From positions 682,001-746,000 of the forward strand of contig NZ_VOUX01000033.1 in the NCBI RefSeq assembly GCF_008011855.1: a stretch of DNA of 64,000 nucleotides, in the 5' to 3' direction. Of the stretch, positions 9,452-17,973 are shown piece by piece. The stretch's first letter is position 1. Every line of letters begins with the position of its first letter. Source of the DNA: Serratia bockelmannii (GTDB taxonomy: Bacteria > Pseudomonadota > Gammaproteobacteria > Enterobacterales > Enterobacteriaceae). The translations under genes were made by a program, and so were the position numbers. The notes under the pieces were generated by a model. The model made no database searches and was not told the DNA's origin. It saw only the letters and a list, made by a program, of their open reading frames with translations.

Positions 9452-10959
9452 TCGCCGCCGTACAGCGGCCCGGTTTGCGCCGGGATCGGCGGTGGCGTCA
9501 AGGTTTTGATCGGCGGCAGGCCCGCGTCATCGCCGGCGGTTGCCGTCAGCGGCGGCGCCACTTTCAGCTCTATCCAGTTGGACGTCACGCGCTGCTGTTT
9601 ATCATCCTCCAGCGTGACCGATAGCCGGTAGCTGTTGGCGGCGTCCGGCGCGTCGTCCCACGGCGGCACGATCGCTGTCCAGCCCTGCGGATCGTTGGCG
9701 TTGTGCGGCGGCGTCAGGCTCAGCGCCTGCGTATCCCCCTGCCAACTGACGTGAGTGATGCCGTTCAGCGCCTTGATTTCCAGCACCAGCGGCACGGTTT
9801 CCCCCGCCTGCAGGCTCCACGGCGGCGTAGCCAGGAACACCTGCAGCGACTTGCGCTGACGGAACTCCAGCACCGGCACGTTCTTGCGTTCGATAGGATC
9901 GTAGCGGCTGCCGCGCAGCGACTTGGCCTGCGCCACATACTCCGGCGAAATCTGCTTCACCAGCGGTACCCCGAGCCGATAGCTCAGCGCCAGTTCGACC
10001 TGATCCTGGCTCTGCCCGCCCGCGCCAATCTTATGCAGTGCCTTCATCGTCACCAGCGGCACCGGAGTGTAATTGAGCCCCAGCTGCATCGCGCGCGGAT
10101 CGTTTTGTTTTTTGCCGCTGCCGAACAGATCGACATTATCGCCCAGATACTGCTCATAACTGAGCGAACCGCCGATCTGGCGATAAAACGGCAGATAACC
10201 TTGCGTCGTGATGTCGTAACCGCGCGCCGGACGGCTGAAAAATACCCCATCGCCGGGCTGTTGCGACAACGCCGACAGCGGGTAGTAATAGTTGGTGGAG
10301 AAACGCAGATAATCCCCCCAGGCTTCCGCACCGACGCTGCCTCTATTGCGCTGCCGAGCAAAATCGCTGTCGAGCGCCGTGTTGTACCCCAGCAGCCAGT
10401 CGCCGGCGATCCAGCGTTGCCCCAGCGCGAAATTGCCAAGCGCCCCGGCGCTTTGCTGCAGCCAGCCGATCTGGCTGTAGGTCAACAATCCGTCGACGTC
10501 GTACAGCGGGCTGAATAACTGCCCGTTGCTGCCGGTAAAGTCCCCCTCGCCGCTCATCTTCAGCGATAGCTTGGCGGTACCCAACGGCGACAACAGCTCC
10601 TGCGCCTGTTGCTGCAGCGCACCGGTCGCCTGGCCCAGCAAATAATCTTCGGCGCGGCTGCGCATCTGTTGACGTGAAACGTTGTTCAACTCTTTTTCGC
10701 CGAGTTGCTTGGCCATCTCGGCCCACTGCTTCTCGCGCGCGGCATCGTCGGGCGCACCGCCCAACTCCGGCAAATTCGCGGCCGGGTCCGCGGCGGCCTG
10801 TTCAGAAGAGATGACGCTGTCCGGCGCCGGCGGGGATTCGGCGCACGCGGCCGCTGCGCCGGCCAGCCACACCAGTGGCCCGGCCAGCCACGCCGTCTGG
10901 CGTCGGCGCCAGAATCGTTTTTTGGTCTTGATAAGTATTGCCTGAATCACGTCTTTCAT
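9448..10959 (-). CDS. ychO: YchO-type inverse-autotransporter (intimin/invasin-like) outer-membrane protein
   Basis: Outer-membrane protein with the intimin/invasin beta-barrel domain. The 503 residues comprise a long basic N-region and signal sequence (about 14-42), a helical linker, the inverse autotransporter barrel (about 90-340: repeated aromatic strands such as [48 protein letters not shown]), and a C-terminal part with a beta-sandwich-like region and a proline-rich tail. E. coli ychO also sits convergent to narL, which supports the name. I chose ATG 10959, a possible GGGAGG upstream being 11 bases away; a GTG 42 bases earlier is less likely. There is no long passenger domain, so adhesion is uncertain. 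The upstream leader is unusually structured. Confidence 0.85.
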   Translation of the reverse strand: MKDVIQAILIKTKKRFWRRRQTAWLAGPLVWLAGAAAACAESPPAPDSVISSEQAAADPAANLPELGGAPDDAAREKQWAEMAKQLGEKELNNVSRQQMRSRAEDYLLGQATGALQQQAQELLSPLGTAKLSLKMSGEGDFTGSNGQLFSPLYDVDGLLTYSQIGWLQQSAGALGNFALGQRWIAGDWLLGYNTALDSDFARQRNRGSVGAEAWGDYLRFSTNYYYPLSALSQQPGDGVFFSRPARGYDITTQGYLPFYRQIGGSLSYEQYLGDNVDLFGSGKKQNDPRAMQLGLNYTPVPLVTMKALHKIGAGGQSQDQVELALSYRLGVPLVKQISPEYVAQAKSLRGSRYDPIERKNVPVLEFRQRKSLQVFLATPPWSLQAGETVPLVLEIKALNGITHVSWQGDTQALSLTPPHNANDPQGWTAIVPPWDDAPDAANSYRLSVTLEDDKQQRVTSNWIELKVAPPLTATAGDDAGLPPIKTLTPPPIPAQTGPLYGGD

Positions 10960-11143
10960 GACACCGTTGGCCTCCCTCCCTCCTGGAGCATGCCAACCCA
11001 CTGCTTTGCTGCCGCCTTTCCCACGGCAGATCTGAAAAACATTACGTCCCGGCCTGGCGGGGACGCCTCTCTCTTAAAGCCTAACGGCTTGACGAGCAGA
11101 AACAATAGGATAAACCCCAATCGCGCTTCAGTGACAGCGTCAC
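10960..11143 (-). other. Structured leader upstream of ychO (five inverted repeats)
   Basis: Five short perfect inverted repeats follow one another in 178 bases: 11131-11143 (GTGAC/GTCAC), 11077-11090 (AAGCC/GGCTT), 11045-11065 (CGTCCC/GGGACG), 11009-11029 (CTGCCG/CGGCAG) and 10966-10997 (GTTGGC/GCCAAC). The loop of the last holds the purine-rich ribosome binding region. I could not match it to a known riboswitch class. The rest of the gap to 11389 shows nothing definite. Confidence 0.4.
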
Positions 11144-11389
11144 TTGCACCATTTACCGATCCATTCCCGCCGCCAAATGAATTCACCGCATTTTAGCGTC
11201 GATTTTGCCGATAAAAAGCACAGCACACCACTGCTGAGCGCCACCGCGCAAGGCATTGTATCACTCTGCAATACGTAAAGTGGCGATGCGTACGACTGCG
11301 CATTCCTCACAATCCACCGCATTTCACCCCGATGAAATATGCATTTTGCCGTTATTTTAAACATCTGTTTCACGACTGGCGGAGCCTTG

Positions 11390-12058
11390 ATGTTTATTTC
11401 CTCACTGTGGCACGCGCTGTTTTTCACCGCGCTGCTGTCGGCGGGTCTGGTCGCCTTCGCGCTCATCACCCGCTTGGAGCGAACGGCGGCCGTGCGCGCC
11501 AGCCCGCCGAGATTGCGCCGCCGCAGCCTGCTGCTAACGGCCCTGGGTTTGGCGTTGACGGCGTTGCCCTTCGACCTGCCGGCAGCACACCGGCTGTGGT
11601 TACCGCCGGCCGCGGCACTGCTGATCGCCCTGGCCTGGCTAGACGGACGTCACCGGTGGCTGCCGGACCGGCTAACCCAGCCGCTGCTGTGGGGCGGGCT
11701 GCTGTGCAATCTTGACGCTCGCTGGGCAACGCTTGACGACGCGGTTCTCGGCGCCGTGGCCGGTTACGGGGCATTGTGGCTGCTCAACGCGCTTTATCGA
11801 CAGGTGCGGCGGCGCAACGGCATTGGCCAGGGCGATTTCAAACTGCTGGCGGCACTGGGCGCCTGGCTCGGTTGGACGATGTTGCCGCTGCTGGTCTGCC
11901 TGGCGGCAATGTTCGGATTAGGCATGGCATTGGCGCGCGGCCGACGCAACCGTCGCGCCTGGCGAACGCCGCAACCTTTCGGCATCGCCTTGGTGGCCGC
12001 CGGCTGGCTGCTGCTCTTGATGGGCGCCGGTCAGAACGCGCCGGCGTTGTTCGGTTAG
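11390..12058 (+). CDS. Prepilin peptidase-like protein (A24 aspartic protease), orphan
   Basis: Membrane aspartic protease of the type IV prepilin leader peptidase family. The 223 residues are mostly hydrophobic (about six or seven segments). The two catalytic aspartate motifs are visible: the first in AWLDGRHRWLPDRLT and the second in GIGQGDFKLLAALGAWLG (GxGD). The cysteine-containing N-terminal methylase region of full-length PilD/GspO is missing, so it may cleave without methylating. ATG 11390 has GGAG six bases upstream. No pilin, secretin or type II secretion gene lies in the window, so the substrate is unknown. Its stop overlaps the stop of the convergent beta-helix gene. Confidence 0.8.
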   Translation: MFISSLWHALFFTALLSAGLVAFALITRLERTAAVRASPPRLRRRSLLLTALGLALTALPFDLPAAHRLWLPPAAALLIALAWLDGRHRWLPDRLTQPLLWGGLLCNLDARWATLDDAVLGAVAGYGALWLLNALYRQVRRRNGIGQGDFKLLAALGAWLGWTMLPLLVCLAAMFGLGMALARGRRNRRAWRTPQPFGIALVAAGWLLLLMGAGQNAPALFG

Positions 12059-13665
12059 TTCTTCAGGGTCTCGATCAGCCTATTGAGCAATCCGGCCACT
12101 TCTGCCGTGCTGGCCGTTGTCGGATTGGCCAGTGGTTGGATCACCGCGAATCTGGTCGTGGATAACACCTCATCGCTGCGAATTTCCAATGCGTCGGAGG
12201 GAGGCGCGCTCAACGAAACGCCGTCCGGCCGCCAGTAGCTGCCGCGCGTAGTCTGCACCTGATAACTGCCAAAGCCGAAATCTTTCTCGACGCGGTAATA
12301 TATTTCGCAGCTCAACGGCCCGGAGCGCCGCAACATAAAGGCGCCTTTCGCACTATAGCTGCCTTTATTGACGACAAAAGCGGTCGCCTGCGAAGACAGA
12401 TCGAACGTGATGTATAAATCGCACGCCAGCACCTTGGTGCTTACGCCCTGTTGAAGCGTAATGCGCGTTGTAGGCTGCCGATCCGGCGCGGTCAGGGTGC
12501 CTAAAAAAGTCCACGATGGCTGTTTCGAGATATTGCGCGGCAAATGATTGCTGGTGGCGGAAGGGGCAATTCCCCGCTCGCCCAGGCTGTACATCGCTTC
12601 AACCCCGCTTAAAAACGACGTCACATCGACGGTGCTTTTGCCGGCCACCGGGACGCCGCCGTTGTATACGTTACTGAAGGTTACCTCGGTATTGTTGCTG
12701 CAGGCAGCGATCGCCACCGGGAAAGGCGTCTTAGAACCGCTGTAAAGAGTCAACTGACCGATATCCCAACGAGATTCGTTGATGAATCGGCACAACACGC
12801 CCCCGCTCTCCACATTCTGCGCGTCCTGGATATTGATATTGCCTATCGTGCCTTGAGCAAAGTTGGTGGACAGCACGCTGACATTGGCGGCGCGCCGCGT
12901 GTTGCGGTTCTCGCAACCCAACGAATTGATCGTGCCGTTAAAATCTTTGAAAGAGTAGATATCGCCGATGCAGTCATCCGCAGCCAACGAGCCGATAGTA
13001 GAGTAAAACCCTGAAATTCTGAACGCCGTACCCTTGGCGCGAGCGGCGTAGAGGCCGTCTATAAAATTGGTGGTGCCAGACTTGTCCATCCACAGCACCC
13101 CATCGCCCGGGCGATTGGCGTTTGCCTCCATCTGCACGTTCACCAGCCAGTTGATGAACATGTCGCCCGAGACAAACAGCGAATAACCGCCGACCTTGGT
13201 GTAAATGTCGCGAATATCAAACTTCGTCATATTGCGGTCGCTGAACCACACGCCGTGGGTGTCGTCTACGCCGGTATCATCCCGCAACGTCAAGCCGTGC
13301 AGCGTCAGATTGGCGAAGCCTTTCACCACGATCACCGCTTTCTTCGTTTCGCCCTGTTCGTTGGTGTAACTGCTGTCTGCCGTCTTGACAATTTTGGTCG
13401 CCCGCCCCAATCCGACCACCCGTAAACCGATGCCGCCGTAGATGTCCGTTGTCGTCTGAATGAGTACGTGTCCGGCGACCGTATACACCCGCTTCCCCAG
13501 GGACAACGTACCGCCGGCTTGCAGCGCCGCCGCCGCCGCTTTGTTGATCGCCGGCCCCCAGTTGCTTCCGTCGCTGTCCTGATAAAACTGTTCCGGCGTA
13601 ACCACCTCACCGGTGGCAAGCAAGGTTGCTGCGCGCGCTGCTGAAGCATTTTCGTTATTGTCCAT
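12055..13665 (-). CDS. Right-handed beta-helix (pectate-lyase-fold / tailspike-like) protein, orphan
   Basis: The 536-residue protein has a central region (about 60-340) rich in short repeated strands with Gly/Asn turns (VVKGFANLTLHGLTLRDD, DIRDIYTKVGGYSLFVSGD, INSLGCENRNTRRAANVSVL). This is typical of parallel beta-helices in polysaccharide lyases and phage tailspikes. The N-terminus (TPEQFYQDSDGSNWGPAINKA) resembles the head of tailspike/pectate-lyase-superfamily domains. A strong AGGAGA ribosome site precedes the ATG. There is no signal peptide, and no phage or secretion gene nearby. No catalytic residues can be assigned. It could be a polysaccharide-modifying enzyme, a domesticated phage tail fibre or a secreted protein using an uncleaved signal. 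The fold call is moderate and the function unknown. Confidence 0.65.
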   Translation of the reverse strand: MDNNENASAARAATLLATGEVVTPEQFYQDSDGSNWGPAINKAAAAALQAGGTLSLGKRVYTVAGHVLIQTTTDIYGGIGLRVVGLGRATKIVKTADSSYTNEQGETKKAVIVVKGFANLTLHGLTLRDDTGVDDTHGVWFSDRNMTKFDIRDIYTKVGGYSLFVSGDMFINWLVNVQMEANANRPGDGVLWMDKSGTTNFIDGLYAARAKGTAFRISGFYSTIGSLAADDCIGDIYSFKDFNGTINSLGCENRNTRRAANVSVLSTNFAQGTIGNINIQDAQNVESGGVLCRFINESRWDIGQLTLYSGSKTPFPVAIAACSNNTEVTFSNVYNGGVPVAGKSTVDVTSFLSGVEAMYSLGERGIAPSATSNHLPRNISKQPSWTFLGTLTAPDRQPTTRITLQQGVSTKVLACDLYITFDLSSQATAFVVNKGSYSAKGAFMLRRSGPLSCEIYYRVEKDFGFGSYQVQTTRGSYWRPDGVSLSAPPSDALEIRSDEVLSTTRFAVIQPLANPTTASTAEVAGLLNRLIETLKN

Positions 13666-13896
13666 AATCTCTCCTGACGTGATGTGTCCGCATCATTGCG
13701 GACGACCGCGGTGAAAGGCGTAAACAACGCCGCCTTTCGAAGCCAATCTATCACCGTCATATGAGCACGCTATGAAATTTCATTTTATTTCACCCTGACA
13801 CAACATTTCACGATTCGTGGTGGCAACAGCAAGCGATTTCACGCGCTGTCGGCCTATGGCGCGACAGAAAGCTCGGCCAGGCGCACGGCGTTGCCG

Positions 13897-15471
13897 TCAC
13901 TTACTGACCCGATCCAGATACAACATGCTGTTGGCGATATCCAGCCGGGCACCTTCGACATTGTCCCGCAATGCCACCAGCGTTTGCCCCTGCAGCGCCA
14001 CCACATAGGGCGAACTGGCCTGTAATTCCCGTTGCAACGTGACGTAGCGTGCGCTGCGCGCGGCGCTATTCCCTTCCGCAGCCGCGGCACGCGTTTCCGC
14101 GCTGATGGCGGGAATGCCCCACTGGGTGCGCCAGGCCAAGGTTTTCGGCCCGCCTGACACGTTGTAAGCAAAGGCACTGGCGTTGGTGTTCGGATCCAGG
14201 TAGTCGGCGCCCCAGTAGGTGAAGATCGCCTGAAAATCGCGGCCGCGCATCTTGCCCCACAGATCGCTTTCCACCACCGGATGGATATCCAACCGCAGTC
14301 CGGCCTGCGCAAAGCTGGCCTGCAGCGCCTGCGCGATGTCGGTATACGGCGGCTGATTGATGACGATAAGATCGATGCGCGTACCTTCAGCGATGCCGGC
14401 CTCGCGCAGGATCTGTTTGGCTTTGTCTACGTCGAGCTTAAATGGCCGATCGTCGAGCGCGCCGTCCAATCCCTGCGGCAAGAAGGCCTGATGCACGCGA
14501 TATTGCCCTTTCAGCAGCTGCTCGGCGATGCTCTGATAATCCACCAGCCAGCGTGCGGCCTGCCACAACGCCGGATTGCCCAGCGCCGGATTGTCTTTGC
14601 TGCCGGTGTTGAAACCGAGGTAATAGATCCGGGGCGCATCGGCCTGTTCGATGCGCACGCCCGGCGCGTTGCGCAGCGAGTCGAACTGGTCGGCGCCCAG
14701 ATCGTAGGCCACGTCGGCATCCCCCTTCAGCAACAGCAAACGGCGGGTGCCGGCGTCGCTGACGTTCTTGAATAGCACCGTTTTCAACCTTGCCGGCGAC
14801 GGCGCGTAATCGTTGCGGCCAAACAGCAGCGCCTCATGCGGCACATAGTTATTTACCCGATACGGGCCGCCGCCGGCGGAATGGCTGCGCAGCCAGGCGT
14901 TACCGTAGTCCCCCTGCTGCGCGTGCTCGTTCAGCAGCTTCTCATCCACGATCGAAGCCACGTTCGCCGTCAGCAGCCGCAGCGCCAGCTCGCTGCCGAT
15001 GTTGGCGGGCCAAGTGAGTTGCACCTGGTTATCCCCCACCTTCTTCAGCTGCTGCTCAACGTTATCCGGCGTCCAGCCAAACTCACCGAGAATAAACGAC
15101 GGCGCCTTGTTCAGCTTTACCGCACGCACCAGCGAGAAAATCACGTCTTCAGGCCGCAGCGGATTGCCGGAAGCAAAACGTTGCTGCGGTTTCAGGGTAA
15201 AGGTCAGGCTGTGGCCATCGGCGCCCGCCTGCCAACTGCCTGCGGCGTCCGGCGCCAGCTTTTGCGGCGCGGCGCGATCCGGCGCCACCAGGCGCTGATA
15301 GAGGTTGACCAGATTGGCCGAGCTGACGGTTTCAAAGCTCTCCGCCGGATCGAGGCTGATAATGCCCTCCAGCGAACTGACCACCACCAAGGTATCCTGC
15401 GGGGTGGCGGCCTGCGCACCGAAAGCGGCCGCCAGCGCGCCATACAACAAGGTTGGGATTAACCGTTTCAT
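13897..15471 (-). CDS. Family-5 ABC transporter substrate-binding protein (second copy)
   Basis: Periplasmic binding protein of the DppA/OppA/NikA family. The 524 residues begin with a clear signal peptide (MKRLIPTLLYGALAAAFGAQA). Characteristic segments include FASGNPLRPEDVIFSLVRAV, RLLLLKGDADVAYDLGADQ and DYLDPNTNASAFAYN. I chose ATG 15471, with GGAGA eight bases upstream, instead of a start seven codons earlier. It is a close paralogue of the binding protein at the head of the same operon, with long matching blocks (for instance the FASGNPLRPEDVIFSL block and the LDPNTNA block) but clearly diverged elsewhere, including ligand-lobe regions. It is the last gene of the transporter operon, separated from the ATPase gene by a strong hairpin, so it may be expressed at a different level. 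Ligand unknown. Confidence 0.85.
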   Translation of the reverse strand: MKRLIPTLLYGALAAAFGAQAATPQDTLVVVSSLEGIISLDPAESFETVSSANLVNLYQRLVAPDRAAPQKLAPDAAGSWQAGADGHSLTFTLKPQQRFASGNPLRPEDVIFSLVRAVKLNKAPSFILGEFGWTPDNVEQQLKKVGDNQVQLTWPANIGSELALRLLTANVASIVDEKLLNEHAQQGDYGNAWLRSHSAGGGPYRVNNYVPHEALLFGRNDYAPSPARLKTVLFKNVSDAGTRRLLLLKGDADVAYDLGADQFDSLRNAPGVRIEQADAPRIYYLGFNTGSKDNPALGNPALWQAARWLVDYQSIAEQLLKGQYRVHQAFLPQGLDGALDDRPFKLDVDKAKQILREAGIAEGTRIDLIVINQPPYTDIAQALQASFAQAGLRLDIHPVVESDLWGKMRGRDFQAIFTYWGADYLDPNTNASAFAYNVSGGPKTLAWRTQWGIPAISAETRAAAAEGNSAARSARYVTLQRELQASSPYVVALQGQTLVALRDNVEGARLDIANSMLYLDRVSK

Positions 15472-15576
15472 CGATACACTCTCCACAATCACGCGGTTGC
15501 GCTGTTTGACGAGTGTAGAGGGTAAGAATTAACAGAAGAACGACGATAAATTGCTTTATTTATTACCAAGATGGAT

Positions 15577-15599
15577 ATGCCCGCCACGTTGGCGGGCAT
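15577..15599 (-). terminator. Intercistronic hairpin between transporter ATPase and second binding protein
   Basis: Perfect 9-bp stem ATGCCCGCC/GGCGGGCAT with a five-base loop, five bases after the ATPase stop. There is no run of Ts after it on the minus strand, so it may act as an attenuator or RNA-stability element rather than a full terminator. Confidence 0.5.
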
Positions 15600-15603
15600 A
15601 GGG

Positions 15604-16275
15604 TCAAACGATGATGCGGCCGTGCGCCATTGCCACCGAACGATCGCACATGTGGTCAATCACGTCCGCATCGTGGCTGACCAGCACCATAGTCAGATCG
15701 CCCGCCTGTTTCAGCTCGTTAAGCAGGTTAAGGATTTCCGCCTGCACTGACATGTCCAGCGCCGAGGTCGGCTCATCCAGCAGCAACAGCTTCGGCCGCA
15801 GCAGCAATGCGCGCACGATCGCCACGCGCTGCCGCTGCCCGCCCGACAGCTGATGCGGATAGCGATCCAGCAGGCGCGGATCCAACCCCACCTGGCGAAA
15901 GCCCGCGCCGATTTTGCGTTCAATGTCGCTTTCCTGCAGCAGTTTTAGCGGTTCCGACAGCGTACGCAACAGCCGGTGTTTAGGGTGTAGCGAAGCATAG
16001 GGATCTTGAAACACCATCTGCACCTCGCGCCGCAGTTCACCGGTAAATGCCTGCGCCGGTTGTAGCTGCCGCCCGAGCAGTTCAAAACCGCCGCGCCAGC
16101 TGTCGTTCAGCCCGGCCAGCACCCACAGCAACGAGGACTTGCCGCAGCCGGAAGGCCCCACCAGGCCGAAACACTCGCCCGGTTCGATGCGCAGGTTAAC
16201 GTCGTGCACCACGGTGCGCTGTTCATAGCCCTGACGGTGACTGACGCTGAGGTTCTCCAGTGCAATTACGCTCAT
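15604..16275 (-). CDS. ABC transporter ATPase, DppF/OppF-like
   Basis: Cytoplasmic ATP-hydrolysing subunit of the family-5 importer. The 223 residues show Walker A GPSGCGKSS, the Q-loop in MVFQDPYASLHP, the ABC signature LSGGQRQR, Walker B LLLLDEPTSALD and the H-loop VSHD. I start it at ATG 16275, whose ATGA overlaps the stop of the first ATPase gene; a longer in-frame extension is not needed. It lacks the C-terminal extension usual in full DppF (about 330 residues) and is short, ending at GRIIV, like NikE-type subunits. It pairs with the preceding ATPase. Confidence 0.88.
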   Translation of the reverse strand: MSVIALENLSVSHRQGYEQRTVVHDVNLRIEPGECFGLVGPSGCGKSSLLWVLAGLNDSWRGGFELLGRQLQPAQAFTGELRREVQMVFQDPYASLHPKHRLLRTLSEPLKLLQESDIERKIGAGFRQVGLDPRLLDRYPHQLSGGQRQRVAIVRALLLRPKLLLLDEPTSALDMSVQAEILNLLNELKQAGDLTMVLVSHDADVIDHMCDRSVAMAHGRIIV

Positions 16276-17114
16276 TTCAACGTCTCCAACAGCGCGCGGT
16301 CCAGTACCGGCAGCGGTTTGCCGCGCGTCTCGCGGCTCGGCCGACACGCCCACAGCGTGCGAGTATAAGGGTGCGTGGCCTGCGCCAGCTCTGCTGCCGG
16401 CAGTTGATCCAACAGCTCGCCTTTGTACATCACCAGCACCCGCTCGCAGTGGTGCGCCACCTGCTGCAAATCGTGGCTGATCAGGATCAGCCCCATGTTG
16501 CGTTGCGCCACCAGATTGTCTATCAGTTGCAGCACCTGATCGCGCATCTGGTGATCCAGCGCCGACGTGGGTTCATCGGCAATCAACAGCTGCGGATCGT
16601 TGATCAACGCAATGGCCAGCATCACCCGCTGCCCCATCCCGCCGGAGAGCTGATGCGGATAACGGCCACACAGCGCCGCCGGATCGGGCAACCCCACCGC
16701 CGCCAACATATCCAGCACTTTTTCACGCCGCTCGGCGCGGCTTAGCTTGGCATGCAGCACCAGCGGTTCCTCCACCTGACGGCCGATCGGCTGATTGGGA
16801 TTCAGCGCATGTTTGGGATCTTGCATCACCATCGCCACCCGGTCGCCGCGCAGGCGGCTCCACTGGCGTTCGCTCAGGCGCGTCAAGTCTTCATCGCCCA
16901 ACGTCAGGCGCTGCGCCTGCAGCTGCAACGGCGGCGGCAATAGCCCCATCAGCGCACGCGCGGTCAACGATTTGCCGGAGCCGGACTCACCGACCAGCGC
17001 CAGTCGCTCCCGCCCCATGCTGAACGAAATATTCTTCACCAGCGCCACCGGCTGCGGCCCCGGCACGCCGATCGCCAAACGTTCAACGGTCAATAAGGTG
17101 TTATCAGTGCCCAT
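16272..17114 (-). CDS. ABC transporter ATPase, DppD/OppD-like
   Basis: First ATPase of the importer, 280 residues. Walker A GESGSGKS, Q-loop VMQDPKHALNP, signature LSGGMGQR, Walker B LLIADEPTSALD and H-loop ISHD are all intact. The C-terminal THPYTRTLW stretch belongs to the oligopeptide-transporter ATPase extension, although the cysteines of that domain's iron-sulfur site are not evident. ATG 17114 overlaps the end of the permease gene by 11 bases. It forms a heterodimer with the second ATPase (family knowledge). Confidence 0.9.
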   Translation of the reverse strand: MGTDNTLLTVERLAIGVPGPQPVALVKNISFSMGRERLALVGESGSGKSLTARALMGLLPPPLQLQAQRLTLGDEDLTRLSERQWSRLRGDRVAMVMQDPKHALNPNQPIGRQVEEPLVLHAKLSRAERREKVLDMLAAVGLPDPAALCGRYPHQLSGGMGQRVMLAIALINDPQLLIADEPTSALDHQMRDQVLQLIDNLVAQRNMGLILISHDLQQVAHHCERVLVMYKGELLDQLPAAELAQATHPYTRTLWACRPSRETRGKPLPVLDRALLETLK

Positions 17115-17973
17115 GACGAGGATCCATTTTGTCGCGCAGGCCATCGCCCAGCAGGTTAAACGCCAGGCTGGCGAACAGGATCGCCCCGCCCGGTGCGGCG
17201 GCGACCCACCATTGGTCGAAAATCACTTTACTGCCTTCGGCCACCATCGATCCCCATTCGGCGGTCGGCGGCGCGACGCCCATGCCGAGGAACCCCAGAC
17301 CGGCGGCGGACAAGATGATGCCGCCCAGACTCAACGCCGCGCGCACCACCGCGCTCGGCAGGCATAAAGGCAAAATGTGGCCGACCATCAGCCGCAGCCC
17401 GTTGATGCCCTGCATACGCGCTGCCGCCAGGTAGTCGCTGCGGCGCAGCGCCAGGGTTTCGGCCCGCGCTTGGCGGGCAAAGGCCGGCCAGCTGGTCAAT
17501 GCCAACGCCAGCGCGCCGTTCATCAGCCCCGGCCCCATGACCGCCACGAACGCCAGCGCGATCACCAGGCTCGGCAACGACAGGAAAATGTCGGTCAGAC
17601 GCATCAAAATACGCTCTACCCAGCCGCCGAGATAACCGGCGCAAATGCCGACCAGCAGACCAATGGGAATGGTCAACACCAGAATCAACGACACCAGGAT
17701 CAACGTCGGCCGTGCGCCGTAAATCACGCGGGAGAGCAAGTCGCGGCCGAAGCCGTCGGTGCCCAGCCAATGTGCGGCGGAAGGCGGCAGTAACCGCAGC
17801 TCGATATGCTGCAGATTGGGATCGAAAGGCGCCAGCCACGGAGCCAGCAGCGCGGTGACGATCAGGATCGCCACCAGCGCCGCGCCCAGCGTCAGCGTGG
17901 TCAGGCGCCGACCGCGGCGGTAACCGACGGCCGGCTCGCTTTGCGGTTCGTGTTCAGAGAGATATTGGCTCAT
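17104..17973 (-). CDS. ABC transporter permease, DppC-like
   Basis: Inner-membrane permease of the family-5 importer, 289 residues. It has an N-terminal cytoplasmic stretch, a first membrane segment at about 26-46, a conserved periplasmic GTDGFGRDLLSRVIYGAR motif and about five more segments. The EAA cytoplasmic loop is in DYLAAARMQGINGLRLMVGHILP. The start overlaps the preceding permease stop as ATGA, indicating translational coupling. Confidence 0.9.
   Translation of the reverse strand: MSQYLSEHEPQSEPAVGYRRGRRLTTLTLGAALVAILIVTALLAPWLAPFDPNLQHIELRLLPPSAAHWLGTDGFGRDLLSRVIYGARPTLILVSLILVLTIPIGLLVGICAGYLGGWVERILMRLTDIFLSLPSLVIALAFVAVMGPGLMNGALALALTSWPAFARQARAETLALRRSDYLAAARMQGINGLRLMVGHILPLCLPSAVVRAALSLGGIILSAAGLGFLGMGVAPPTAEWGSMVAEGSKVIFDQWWVAAAPGGAILFASLAFNLLGDGLRDKMDPRHGH

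Noticed and set aside
10960-11143. Cyclic-di-GMP (GEMM) riboswitch before ychO
   Set aside because: A GGGACG box and several stems are present, but the GGCAAAC-type conserved core and receptor loop are missing.
12055-13665. Possible prophage or phage tail module
   Set aside because: Only one tailspike-like gene is present; no integrase, capsid, lysis or attachment-site repeat is seen around it.
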